Counted from the stretch's first letter, positions 1 through 10,786 are shown. The stretch: 64,000 bases of DNA from Malania oleifera (GCF_029873635.1 NC_080421.1:1364001-1428000), one strand, 5' to 3'. Notes: generated from the letters alone by a model not told the origin. Translations and numbers: made by a program.

Positions 1-2223
1 CAGAACACTACTTGAGAGAGTGAGATGTTGCTTTCACAAGCCCAGTTGCCAAAATCCTTTTGGGGGGAGGCATTGAGCACTGTAGTTCATGTGTTGAATC
101 TTACACCCTGTGTTCCTCTACAGTTTGATGTGCTAGACCGAGTTTGGACAGGTAAGGATGTTTCCTATAATCATTTACGTGTTTTTGGGTGCAAAGTATT
201 TGTGCATATTCCAAAAGATGAAAGGTCCAAACTTGATGAGAAAACGCGACAATGTATATTCCTTGGCTACGGTCAAGATGAATTTGGACACAAGCTTTAC
301 GATCCAGTTGAGAAGAAAATTGTGAGAAGCAGAGATGTCATGTTTGTAGAAGATCAGACGATTTAGGATATTGAGAAGGCAGAGAAACCTATGTCTCAGC
401 AGGGTGATAGTTTAACTGATGTGGATCCAGTTCCTTTGAAGAATTTTTCATCTCAAGTTGAGAATGATGTTCAGGATGACCACCAGGGTAGAGGTGATAT
501 GGATGTTCCTTTACAGGTTCAGGGAGATGTTGAGACTGATGAGCAATTGATAGTTCCAAAGACTCCACCAAAGATTCCATCCAAGAGGTCAACCAGAGAC
601 TGACATCCTTCCACTTGGTATTCAGCAGAACAATATGTGTTATTGACAGAAGGGGGAGAGCCCCAGTGTTTTGCCGAAGGCATGGAAGATGAACACAAGA
701 CAGAGTGGGTTGAGGCCATGCAAGATGAGATGTAGTCATTGTATGATAACCAAACCTTTGAGTTAATGAAGCTGCCTAAAGGAAAAAGAGCTTTGGAGAA
801 CAAGTGGATTTATAAGAAGAAGCCAAATGAGTTCTCTTCACGACTACGGTACAAAGCTAGATTAGTTGTCAAAGGGTTCGGTCAGAGAAAATGTATTGAT
901 TTTGATGAGATCTTCTCTCCAATTGTAAAGATGTCATCGATCCGTACAGTACTCAGCTTAGCAGCTAGTCTTGACTTGGAAGTTGAGCAGATGGATGTGA
1001 AAGCTGCCTTCCTTCATGGTGATTTGGAGGAAGAGATTTATATGAAGCAGCCAGATGGTTTCAGAGTGAAACGGAAAGAGGATTATGTGTGTAAGTTGAA
1101 GAAAAGCCTATATGGTTTGAAACAAGCACCGAGACAATGGTATAATAAGTTTGAGTCTGTTATGGGGGAGCAAGGCTACAAGAAGACAACTTCATATCAT
1201 TGTGTATTTGTTCAAAAATTCTCTGATGATGATTTTATTTTCTTACTGATTTATGTGCATGACATGCTAATTGTTGGCAGAAATGCTTCAAGGATTGACC
1301 AGTTGAAGAAGCAATTGAGTAAGTCATTTGCTATGAAGGACTTGGGGCCAACAAAGAAAATTCTTGGCATAAGAATCAGTCGTGATAAGAGTGCCAATAA
1401 ATTATATTTGTCACAGGAGGAGTACATTGAGAAAGTGCTTCAGAGGTTCAATATGGACAAAGCTAAAGTGGTTCGCTCTCCTCTTGCTACCCACTTCAAA
1501 CTAAGTACAAAGGAATGTCCTTCTATAGATAAGGAAAAGGAAGACATGAAAAGAGTTCCTTACGCCTCAGCAGTAGGAAGTTTGATGTATGCAATGGTTT
1601 GCACAAGACCAGATATAGCCTATGCAGTTGGTGTAGTTAGCCGATTCTTGTCAAATCCGGGAAGAGGGCATTGGAATGCAGTGAAGTGGATCATGAGGTA
1701 TCTTCGAGGCACTTCCAATTTGAGACTTGGTTTGGGAAATAGACAACCATTGTTAGTTGGCTACACAGATGCAGATATGGCTGGGGATGTGGACACTCGT
1801 AAGTCTACTTCGGGCTATTTCATAACTTTTGCAAGTGGGGCTATAGCTTGGCAATCAAGACTTTAGAAGTGCATTGCTCTTTCTACGACAGAGGTAGAGT
1901 CAATTGCAGCAACGGAAGCGACTAAAGAGTTGTTATGGGCAAATAAGTTCTTGAGAGAACTTGGTTTCGAGCAGCAAAGGTATGTATTGTTTTGTGATAG
2001 CCAGAGTGCTATTTATCTTACTAAGAATTCCAGTTTCCATACAAGATCAAAGCACATTGATGTACGATACCATTGGATCAGAGATGCGTTGAAAGATAAG
2101 TTATTGGAACTTGAGAAGGTTCACACTGATGATAATGGTTCTGGTATGTTGACAAAGACACTACCAAGGGAGAAGCTTAAAGTTTGTTGTTCGATCACTG
2201 GGATGGAGATTCCCTCCACATAG
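1..2223 (+). pseudogene. Copia pol remnant: integrase C-terminal region, RT, RNase H
   Basis: Segments 25-366, 391-603, 739-1866 and 1930-2223 read as one polyprotein in one frame, broken by stops near 364, 601, 733 and 1864. The first segment ends the integrase region, with the RVFGC and IFLGYG motifs typical of Copia. The segment from 739 is RT, with KARLVVKGF, DVKAAFLHGD and YGLKQAPRQW. The RT active site reads YVHDMLIVG rather than YVDDMLIVG, because codon 1258-1260 is CAT where GAT is expected. The last segment is RNase H, with CDSQSAIYL and HIDVRYHWIRD. The stops look like CAG to TAG (364, 1864) and CGA to TGA (601), which fits methylation-linked decay. There is no sign of function. Confidence 0.93.
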
Positions 2224-2228
2224 TCAGA

Positions 2229-2240
2229 AAGGGGGAGATT
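2229..2240 (+). other. Copia polypurine tract
   Basis: The purine run AAGGGGGAGATT lies directly before the LTR terminus TGTTGGG. This is the usual plus-strand priming site of Copia elements and fixes the LTR start at 2241. Confidence 0.85.
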
Positions 2241-2909
2241 TGTTGGGTTATTTCCTTCCATGTGGAGGAAAGCCCAAGTGGGCTTTATTAAAAGACCAAG
2301 TCCCAGCCCTTTAGTGTGGAAAACCTAAAGGAAGTTGTAAAAAGAGAGGGGAGAAGAGAGGAGCCGTCACTTTTCAAAAGAAAGAGAGAAAAACTTGGTT
2401 TTTTCTCATGCTGCCCAGATTTCATCAAGACTCTGATCCCGCTTCGTCTGTGGTGCGATTGAGCTGAAATTTGGAGGAGAGGTTCAAAACTCAAGGAGCT
2501 ACAATCTGAACGGTGGAGATCATATTTGAAGCTCAGGAGTTGGTGTTTTTGCCCATGAATAGTAACCGCGAATTTGGTATATTCTCTCCAATTCTCTTTG
2601 TATTTCCCAAGATTGTAGATATCTTGATGAGAGATTTTTGTATCCTCTAATTACGATTAGAGAAGACTTTTGTGTACCCAATATTTGGTTGATAGTGGAG
2701 ATTTTAACTGGACTAGGTCCCGTGGTTTTTCTTCCTCACATAGGGGAAGTTTTCCACGTAAAAAACTGCTTGTGTTCATATGGCTTGGTGTGATTGATTA
2801 TTTCTCTTATTATTTCCAGCACGTATAAAAGTATACATACACTATATTTGCTTGCATATAAAGAGAAGAATTATTCTTCTGTGATTGTTTATTGATATCT
2901 CTCCCAACA
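2241..2909 (+). repeat. Copia 3' LTR (669 bp)
   Basis: The LTR begins TGTTGGG right after the polypurine tract and ends CCCAACA, a 7-bp inverted terminal repeat. The stretch 2820-2900 is AT-rich and probably holds the transcript end. No second copy of this LTR occurs in the window, so its age cannot be estimated here. Confidence 0.9.
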
Positions 2910-3283
2910 GGTGAGCTGGTCTACGTGAGGTCATTGAGATCTGCCGCAAATAGGGTAACAGGGAAGTGGGAGAACGAAGAATTAGAGAGGGAGTGAGGAC
3001 AGAGAGATGGAAAGAAGAGGATGGTCATGATCATGACTTCGATTCTTCGCAGATTCACAAGGAACCTCATGTCAACTCGAAATTGAGGCAAACTTAAGCA
3101 AACGAACATAAAACCAACAAAGATCAAAGATCATATTCTACAAAGCAAAACAAAGAATTCTCACAGTCCGGATGACCCATCTTCTCTAATGCACAAGACG
3201 AAACGAAGATTAAGCATCTACAACAGAGTGACAACATTTCATCTAAATAATAAACAAGATTGTTCACCAATGAGGGGGGAGGA
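2910..3283. other. Flanking DNA between the Copia and Gypsy A elements
   Basis: No coding region can be supported; the minus-strand reading at 2921-3127 has no recognisable domain. Removing Gypsy A joins this piece directly to 18974, so it is the left half of the site where A landed. Its last five bases, GAGGA, are the left target duplication. Confidence 0.6.
3279..3283. repeat. Left target duplication of Gypsy A (GAGGA)
   Basis: GAGGA precedes the 5' LTR terminus TGTAACAATCC. The identical five bases lie at 18969-18973, right after the 3' LTR. The match fixes both ends of element A. Confidence 0.88.
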
Positions 3284-3362
3284 TGTAACAATCCGCAAAA
3301 TATTGGTATTTAAATAATAAAAAGAAAGGGAAATGGAAGCCGGAAATAGAAGGAGGCAGTCG

Positions 3363-3610
3363 ACTTCGTCGACGACGTTGCATTTTGGAGAGGAAAATCC
3401 TAAGAAATTTTCAGCTCCTCGTCAACGAATACAGGGGACTCGTCAATGAGGGGATAACAGGAGCTCGTCGACGAGGATAGGATTTGTCAGCGAGAAAATA
3501 CCGAGAGAAGAATTTGGGCTACTCTGAATTTCGTCGACGAAGGGTAAGGTTTGTCAACGAAATTACTTAAGGACTCGTCGATGAGATGACGTGGCTCCTC
3601 AACGAATTCC
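3363..3610 (+). repeat. Array of TCGTCGACGA-type palindromes in LTR U3
   Basis: About nine exact or near copies of the palindrome TCGTCGACGA occur in 250 bp, for example near 3365, 3465, 3533 and 3577. Variants are mainly C-to-T or G-to-A changes within CG pairs. The array ends just upstream of the TATA box. The same arrangement occurs in the U3 of every other Gypsy LTR subfamily in the window except the solo LTR at 19999. Confidence 0.85.
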
Positions 3611-3614
3611 GTAG

Positions 3615-3623
3615 TATAAATAG
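3615..3623 (+). promoter_or_regulatory. TATA box of the Gypsy A 5' LTR
   Basis: TATAAATAG lies about 330 bp into the LTR and is followed by a pyrimidine-rich stretch. The same motif is at 15119-15127 (3' LTR), 44471-44479 (D) and 47653-47661 (solo LTR), always just after the palindrome array. It probably sets the start of the R region. Confidence 0.75.
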
Positions 3624-4214
3624 CCATAAACTGATTTTAAATGCAGAAAATCGGTCGCAACCCTTTTCTTTCTCTAGCTCCTACAACCCCTCCCCCTTCT
3701 CTCTTTGATTTCGGCCCTGTCTGTCGCCGGATCGACGATCTAAAGCCACCGCAACGCTCCTAGGAAAGTTCTCTGCAACTCTACTGGAGCAGATCGTCGG
3801 TAGGACTAAGGTGGAAACCATCCCAAATCTAGGGTAAGGGTTTCTACTCAATATTTGGATTTTTGGTAGTTGTAAAAAGTGTTATACGCTTATAAATACT
3901 GAACTTTAGTTCTAGGAAATTCCACTTTCAGGGTGCTGAACGGGAAACCCTGTGGGTGTGGGACAAATTTTCTTAGGGGCTTTTCAAGAATCAGGTAAAT
4001 GGATAAACTAAGCTAGTTTTTTTTGAGAAAATGTATGTATATATATAGCATTTGATTTCTGGAAAATAAATATGTTCATATATATGATTTATATTTGGGA
4101 AAATGTTATTGAAAGTGATGATATGTTAAATATGCAAAAAATCTGTTTAGTGTGGCATGAGTAGAAATTTATATGAAATACTATTTTTTTTGGAATGTAA
4201 TTATGATACAGATT

Positions 4215-4500
4215 TTTATAATGGAAAAATCGGCATACGGGCTAAGATTTTTATATGTTTTTTCGGCGTACAGGTCGTGCTATGTGTATGATTTGCGAGC
4301 GTACGGGATAAGCTATGGATATATATTGCCGGCGTACAAGTCGTGCTATGGATGTGATTTACCAGCGTACGGGCTGTGCTATAAATATGATTTGCCGGTG
4401 TATAAGCCGAGCTATGGATGTGATTTGCCAACATACGGGCTGTGCTATGATTTGCCTACTTACAGGCCGAGCTATGATAAAATATGAAATACGGGCGTAT
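4215..4500 (+). repeat. Degenerate tandem array in the Gypsy A 5' LTR leader
   Basis: About eight units of roughly 33 bp are built on GCGTACGGGCTGTGCTATG followed by a GATTTGCC-like spacer. The 3' LTR has the same array at 17700-17960 with fewer units. Long reading frames across it (for example 4173-4487) give only repetitive tyrosine-rich peptide and are not taken as genes. Confidence 0.8.
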
Positions 4501-5516
4501 GGGCTTTTGATTTTATGATATACGTATATATATGCAAATGATATGATTGATCTGATAATTAATGATATGAGATATCCATGTATCACGGTTTCAGTATATG
4601 TTATATGATATCAGAACCTGGTTGGCTTGGTCTAGGCTAGCACTTGCACGGTACCATTACTATGTGTCCATGGTCTTAGTGATCATGATATTTGTGTTAA
4701 CGCCGCTGTACGAAGTGGTCTAAGATTGGATGGTCGATATGATTTTTAAGAAGTGTGTGAGCGCCCCTGGTGTACGACCAGGTCTGACAAACCCATCAAA
4801 CTTACAGACTGTACTTTTGACTTGGCAGTGGTCGGCCAACCATTGTCAGGTCCCGCCTTCGGGTCACACAACCCAGTCATGTGGGGGTAATACATGACAA
4901 CAGTCAGCTAACCTACCAGAAATATTTTTGCATTATACTTTATGAGATGAAATATAATTATGAAAATGCAATATGTTCTGCCATGTTTTGATATATATGT
5001 TTTCCCAGATTTGACAAAACAATTACTGAATATTTTATGTATGGTATATGTATAACACGAAATACTCATGTTGCCACACACTGGTATTAGTTTATTTCCC
5101 TTATTGAGATGTGTCTCACCCCAAAATTTTATAAACTTTTTAGGAGCCCCTGATATGAGAGTGGGTAAAGCCCCGCTGATCTAGTACGGTAGATCTGCCA
5201 TTCCAGAAGGGTAAGTATTTTGATAGGGTTTGATGTATTTTGTGGAAATGGCCCTAAGACATCTTTTTGGGTTGAGTGTTGTATAAATATATGTATACAG
5301 TGATTGTAGTAACTCTAGTATTGTGATGTATGGTATAAAGAGATGTATATGATTGTATGTTTCCTGCTGCTTAGGTTTCCGTTTTGTGTTCTGATGTATC
5401 CCCGGTACCCACGGGTCCAGGTGGATTATAATCTGCCGAACTGGGACTTGTGATATTGATTTTATTATTATATTTTAAAAAATATATATGTGAAAAATAA
5501 GCAGGTCGTCATAGTT

Positions 5517-5529
5517 TGGTATCAGAGCC
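5517..5529 (+). other. Primer binding site, tRNA-Met (Gypsy A)
   Basis: TGGTATCAGAGCC lies two to three bases after the 5' LTR end and complements the 3' end of plant initiator tRNA-Met. This is the standard primer of Tekay/Del elements. Confidence 0.9.
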
Positions 5530-5816
5530 TAGGTTGCTAGGTTTTGTAGATTTTAGAATGCAGTGGAAACAATACCAAAGTTTAGGAAATGATTTAAGGT
5601 TTTGTTCTACCGTCTACAAGCAGGATTTCCGTGGTAGTTTCTGTGTTTTTCCTAGGGTGAAGATTTCAGGAAAACCATAGTAAGCTATTGTCGGGTTGTG
5701 TTCCTAGAATGTAGGACTGAGAATTAGAAATGAGTTAGAAATGTTGAGATAAGTGGTGAGGATAGGTGGGTAAATTATAAGGATAGAATTTCTAAGTTGT
5801 GTTTGTTGTTTCCAAG

Positions 5817-6800
5817 ATGGATCTAGGAGGAAGTAGTGCCCAAGCGAGTGGCAGTGATGGAGTAGGACCATCAGGTGCAGCTGGGACCGACTCTGACGCG
5901 GTATTACGTAGCGTGGCTTAGCAAGTTATAGCTGAGATCGCTAGGAGCTCGAGGGAGCAAGGTGGTCCTTTAGTTGGCCATGGGTGCACTATTAAGAAGT
6001 TTACGAAGATGAATCCTCCGACATTCTCAGGCGGAGTTGATCCAACAGCCGTCGAGAACTAGATGCAGGAGACCGAGAAGGTCTTGGCCATGTTGCAGTG
6101 TACTTAGGAACAGAGGGTCCTCTTCGCCACCTATAGACTGATAGGAGAGGCTAAGAGGTGGTGGACTATAGTGAGACTACTGGAGCAGCAGTGGGTGACT
6201 TTGATAACCATGATATGGGACCGGTTTAAAGAATTATTCTTTGATATATATTTTCCAGCTACTGTTAAGGAGGCTAAAGTAGAAAAGTTCCTGAGTCTGA
6301 AGCAGGGACAGTTATCCGTCCAGCAGTATGCAACACATTTCATCGAGCTCTCTCGTTTCGCCCCACATGTTGTTCCTAATGAAGTGAAGAAGGTGAGGTA
6401 GTTTAAGAGAGGCTTGAGGTGGAGTTTATTCAAGCAGGTGGTGGTGTTGCAGATCCAAGATTTTGCTGAGTTAGTCGATAGAGCGGCCTTGGTAGAGATT
6501 GGTGAGCGTCTTGATGCAGAGGAGCAGGGATAGAGGAAGAGATCTACATCTACCGGCTACCAGCAGGGTCATAGACCAGGTTAATGGAGGAGAGAAAATC
6601 ATGGCAGAGGGCGGAGGCTAGAGACGGGAGGACGTGAGGTGTAGGCAGGGCAGGGTCCTCCAGTTTGTCAGACTTGTGGTAGGAGGCACTGGGGAGAGTG
6701 TCGAGCTGGTGGTGTGGTGTGTTATCACTGCGGTAGATCGGGGCACATGATGCGAGACTGCCCTACCCCACTAGATACAGTTCCAGCTCCCAGACCATAC
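5817..6800 (+). pseudogene. Gypsy A gag remnant
   Basis: An ATG at 5817 opens a reading homologous to the gag of element E (25074). The middle matches the retrotransposon gag fold, with RWW near 6158, a FFDIYFP-like block near 6240, and the QYATHFIELSRFAP stretch (6330-6366). A CCHC zinc knuckle at 6720-6761 (C-x2-C-x4-H-x4-C) binds RNA in intact relatives. At least six in-frame stops interrupt it, mostly TAG. Two agree with CAG to TAG and CTGG to CTAG changes when compared with element E (near 5918 and 6060). No active product is expected. Confidence 0.88.
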
Positions 6801-9103
6801 CGGGGAGGTTATCAGGCACTACGTGGGGGCCAACCGAGGAATACGGCTCCAGCCAGGGTGTTTACCTTGACGCTAGGTGAGGCTGAGACGGCCGGTGACG
6901 TGGTGACAGGTATGGTTATTATGCTTTCTTTTAAAGTTATTGCATTGTTTGATTCAGGAGCTACACACTCCTTCGTGTCTTCAGGGTGTGTTAAATTATG
7001 TGGGGCTGCAACACAATCATTAGATGTTGAATTGTTGGTATCTACACCGACTGGGTCAGCAGTGAGGTGTAGTAGGGTGCTTCGAGGTTGTCTAGTTGAT
7101 ATTCAAGGAAAAACTTTGTCTACTGATCTGATAGTGCTCTACATGCACAAGTTTGATGTTATATTTGGTATGGATTGGCTAGCAGCTAATTTTTCCAGCA
7201 TAGATTGCCGAGTACGAGAAGTGATATTCAGATCTCCGAGGGAAGCAGAATTCAAGTTCATAGGGTCACGAGTGCAATCCTTGCCTCAGCTAGTTTCAGC
7301 TATTCAGGCCAAAAGACTACTGCTGAGCAGTTGTCAAGGGTTTGTGGCGGTTGTGAAGGAGATGTCAGAGAATGAATTAAAACTTGCTAGCACATTTGTA
7401 GTAAAGGAGTTTACAGATGTTTTCCCGGACGAGTTATCAGGCTTGCCACCCGATCGCGAGGTAGATTTCCCTATTGATCTACCTTTCGGTACAGCACCGA
7501 TTTCTAAAGTACCTTATCTGATGGCGCTAGCAGAATTGGCAGAATTGAAGAATCAATTGCAAGATCTGCTTGATAAGGGCTTTATACGACCCAACGTATC
7601 ACCATGGGGAGCTCCAGTTTTATTTGTGAGAAAGAAAGACGGGACTATGAGGATGTGTATAGACTATAGGGAGATTAATAAAGTGACAATCAAGAACAAG
7701 TATCCTCTACCCCATATCGACGATTTGTTTGACCAGCTCCAGCGTACACGAGTGTATTCGAAGATTGACCTTAGATCCGGCTACCATAAGGTAAAAGTGA
7801 AAGCAGAAGACGTCTCGAAGACGATCTTTAGGACCAGGTATGGGCATTATGAGTTTCTTGTTATCCCGTTTGGTTTGATGAATGCTCTTATGGTATTTAT
7901 AGACCTGATGAATAAAGTCTTCCACCGATACCTAGACCAGTTTGTTATTGTTTTTATTGATGATGTACTGGTCTATTCGAGGAGCTATGAGGAGCATGAG
8001 ATGCACTTGAGGCAGGTTTTATAGACACTTTGGGAAAAGAAGTTGTACGCCAAGTTCAATAAATGTGAATTCGGGCTTGAGAAGGTCGTGTTCTTGGGGC
8101 ATGTTGTATCTAGAGATGGTATTTCTGTGGATCCTAGTAAGGTTGAGGTTGTAGTGATATGGGCTAGACCGAGGAATGTCCAGGAGATTAGGAGTTTCTC
8201 AGGACTAGCTGGCTATTACCGACGTTTCGTTGAGGGATTCTCAGCTTTGTCAGGACCTTTGACACGACTGACGAGGAAGAACATCATATTTGAGTGAGAT
8301 GACAGCTGTGAGCAGAGTTTTCAAGAACTGAAGCAAAGATTAGTCACAGCACTAGTATTGGTTATCCCATCAAGGGGTGATGGGTATGTCATTTATAGTG
8401 ATGCGTCATTGAAGGGATTTGGCTATGTATTGATGCAGCATGGCAAGGTAGTGGCGTACGCTTCCAAGCAATTGAAAGAACATGAAAAGAACTACCCTAC
8501 ACATGATCTTGAATTAGCTGCAGTGGTACACACATTGAAAATTTGGAGGCATTACTTGTAAAGCGAGCAGTATGAGATTTTCACCAATCACAAGAGCTTA
8601 AAGTATTTCTTCACGCAGAAAGAACTGAATATGAGGCAGAGATGGTGGTTGGAATTGATTAAGGATTTTGATTGTACCATCAGTTACCACCCAGGGAAAC
8701 AAACGTGGTAGCTGATGCATTGAACAGGAAATCCAGGGAACCAGTGTTGGCAGTTATGGAGATCCAGTATCCAATCATGATGGATCTGGAGAGACTCGGT
8801 ATAAAGTTGGTAGAGAGTGATCCTCCAATGTGTATTGCCAGCCTAGTAGTATAGCCTACTCTACAAGAAAGGATTAAAACCGCTCAAAAGGAAGCCCCAA
8901 AAATAGCAAAGGTGATGGATAGAGTGCAGAATGGTCAAGGGGAGGAATTCAGTATTGCGGATGACGGAGCTTTGCGGTTCCGTTCCAGATTATGCATTCC
9001 TGCCGATACTGAGATTAGGAAGACTATTTTAGAGGAGGTTCACAGATCTTTGTATACAGTTCATTCTGGTCATATGAAAATGTACAGGGATGCCGAGTAT
9101 ATA
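6714..9103 (+). pseudogene. Gypsy A pol, 5' part: protease, RT, RNase H, integrase N-terminus
   Basis: The frame from 6714 stays open to a TAG at 8022. Protease carries DSGATHSF (6951-6974). RT runs from about 7500, with the FIDD active site at 7953-7964; the usual PFGLTNAP is altered. Beyond the stop the frame continues as the RT thumb (8043-8297) and RNase H (8358-8561, YSDAS motif and the LELAAVV block). From 8900 the integrase zinc-binding region begins, then stops at 9103 where a solo LTR is inserted. About 14 residues around the usual FWW motif are missing just before that point. Further stops lie near 8295, 8560 and 8852. Confidence 0.93.
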
Positions 9104-10643
9104 TGTAACGTTCTCAAAATCTCAATATAAAATGTAAAAAATTAAATGAAAAATTCGACTCGAACCCGTGGGTAACGAGGACACTTGTTAATCACAGCGG
9201 AAACCTAAGCAGCAGTAAGTATAAAATCACAATCATTCAACCATAAAACATAATACTAGAGTTTACTATATCATCAAATTACTGTTCCTATATACGATCT
9301 CCAAAAAGTCAAAGTAACACTAGGATCATACAACAAAAAATCTTCTGATCCTAGTTTAACACTTACCCTTCTGGTAGGGAAGCCCCAATCACTCAACAGC
9401 GGCCCTAACCCGTCAGTCTCTCTAGGTTTCCTGAAAATCATTTAATGTTCAAGGGTGAGACACTTCTCAGTAAGGGAAAATAAACTAAATACAGTTGTGT
9501 GGCAACATGAATATTTAAGGCACTTATACATATACAGTACATTTTATAACCCTATAAATATTCATCATATCGTACTAGATAATCATATACTTTCATATTT
9601 GTTAATAAATCATAACATACATAAAACATATGTTATAACTGTAATACTGAAAACGTACCCAGGATGAATAGCTAGCTGGTGTCATGTATTACCCCCCACG
9701 ACGGGTTGTGCAGCTCGAAGGCCGAACCCGACAATGGCTGGCCGACCACTGCTGAAATCTAATATGTCTGTAAGTACGATGGGCCCGCCACACCCTGGTC
9801 TGGACTATCAGGTGGACGTCCACACTCTACTGAAAACCACATCGACTATCCATCTCAAACCCCCTCGTGGGGTGGTTAGCACTAATCTAATCATAAACAT
9901 CTGATCTATAAGTTACGGTACCGAGCGCTTGAACTGAACTAAACTAACATTCGGGTTCTGATAACATATAATACATGATCATATATAACATCATTACAGC
10001 CTCGTGCCGAACATATTGTAATTGCGACCTCGTGCCGAACATAACATAATTACAGCCTCGTGCCAAACATATCATAATTACGGCCTCGTACTGAACATAT
10101 CGTAATTACGGCCTCATGTCGAACATAACATAACTACGGCCTCGGGCCGAAATCATTTCAGGTATATACATTCTGAAAATAAATCAATTATTATGTATTT
10201 ATCAAAATCATCATAACGTAACATATCTTTTCATAATACCTGAAAACATACTTTGCTCATAAAATCTTTCATATCATAATACATTTCACGTAAAATAATA
10301 TTCATGTCACACATGCTGTGACAACCCGAATAAAAATGGAAATTGAATAATTAAGAGTGAGAGAAATAGAAACAGAAACAGAAGGAGGCCGTAGACTTCG
10401 TCGATGACATTGCATTTTGAGGGTAAAATAATTTTAAAGAGATTACCTAGATTCGTCGACGAATACAGGGGTTCGTCGACGAGGGCAGTAGAAAATTCAT
10501 CAACGAATACAGGGATTCGTCGACGATAAAATACCGAGGGAGGGTTTTTGCTGTTATGAATTTCGTCGACGAATACAGGGTCTCATCGACGAATTTAATG
10601 AAGGACTCATCGACGAGGTGACGTGTCTCGTCGACGAATCTGG

Positions 10644-10646
<3 letters not shown>

Positions 10647-10675
<29 letters not shown>
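10647..10675 (+). repeat. (TA)n run at the expected TATA box of solo LTR B'
   Basis: Fourteen TA units occupy the place where sister LTRs carry TATAAATA. Confidence 0.95.
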
Positions 10676-10677
<2 letters not shown>

Positions 10678-10736
10678 AAAATCCGATTTTTATCTTCATT
10701 CTTGAGCCATCTTCGCCCTTTCTCTCTCCCCTTCGG

Positions 10737-10741
<5 letters not shown>

Positions 10742-10782
<41 letters not shown>
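10742..10782 (+). repeat. (CT)n microsatellite in the LTR leader
   Basis: About twenty CT units lie some 70 bp downstream of the (TA)n run, where related LTRs have shorter pyrimidine tracts. Confidence 0.95.

Positions 10783-10786
<4 letters not shown>

Larger units (their letters stand above)
1..2909 (+). mobile_element. Ty1/Copia retrotransposon, 3' part (Tork/Tnt1-like)
   Basis: The window opens inside a Copia element. In order it shows the end of the integrase region, reverse transcriptase, RNase H, a polypurine tract and a 3' LTR. Copia order (integrase before RT) is clear. The wording of the integrase C-terminal region and RT resembles the Tnt1-94 group, so Tork lineage is my best guess. 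The 5' LTR, gag, protease and integrase core lie outside the window. Several in-frame stops and a changed RT active site make it non-autonomous. The base after the 3' LTR is 2910; the matching target duplication cannot be checked because the 5' end is missing. Confidence 0.93.
3284..5513 (+). repeat. Gypsy A 5' LTR (about 2.23 kb)
   Basis: It starts TGTAACAATCC. It ends near CGTCATA, where related copies end in CA, so the last CA appears mutated to TA. It holds, in order: an array of TCGTCGACGA-type palindromes (3363-3610), a TATA box (3615-3623), a pyrimidine-rich leader, a degenerate tandem array (4215-4500), a hairpin (4876-4898) and a second short hairpin (5106-5117). The tRNA-Met primer site follows at once, which marks it as the 5' copy. 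Confidence 0.92.

Noticed and set aside
4173..4487. 104-codon open frame with repeated tyrosine-rich peptide
   Set aside because: It translates the LTR tandem array; the 3' LTR copy gives a different peptide and both strands are open.
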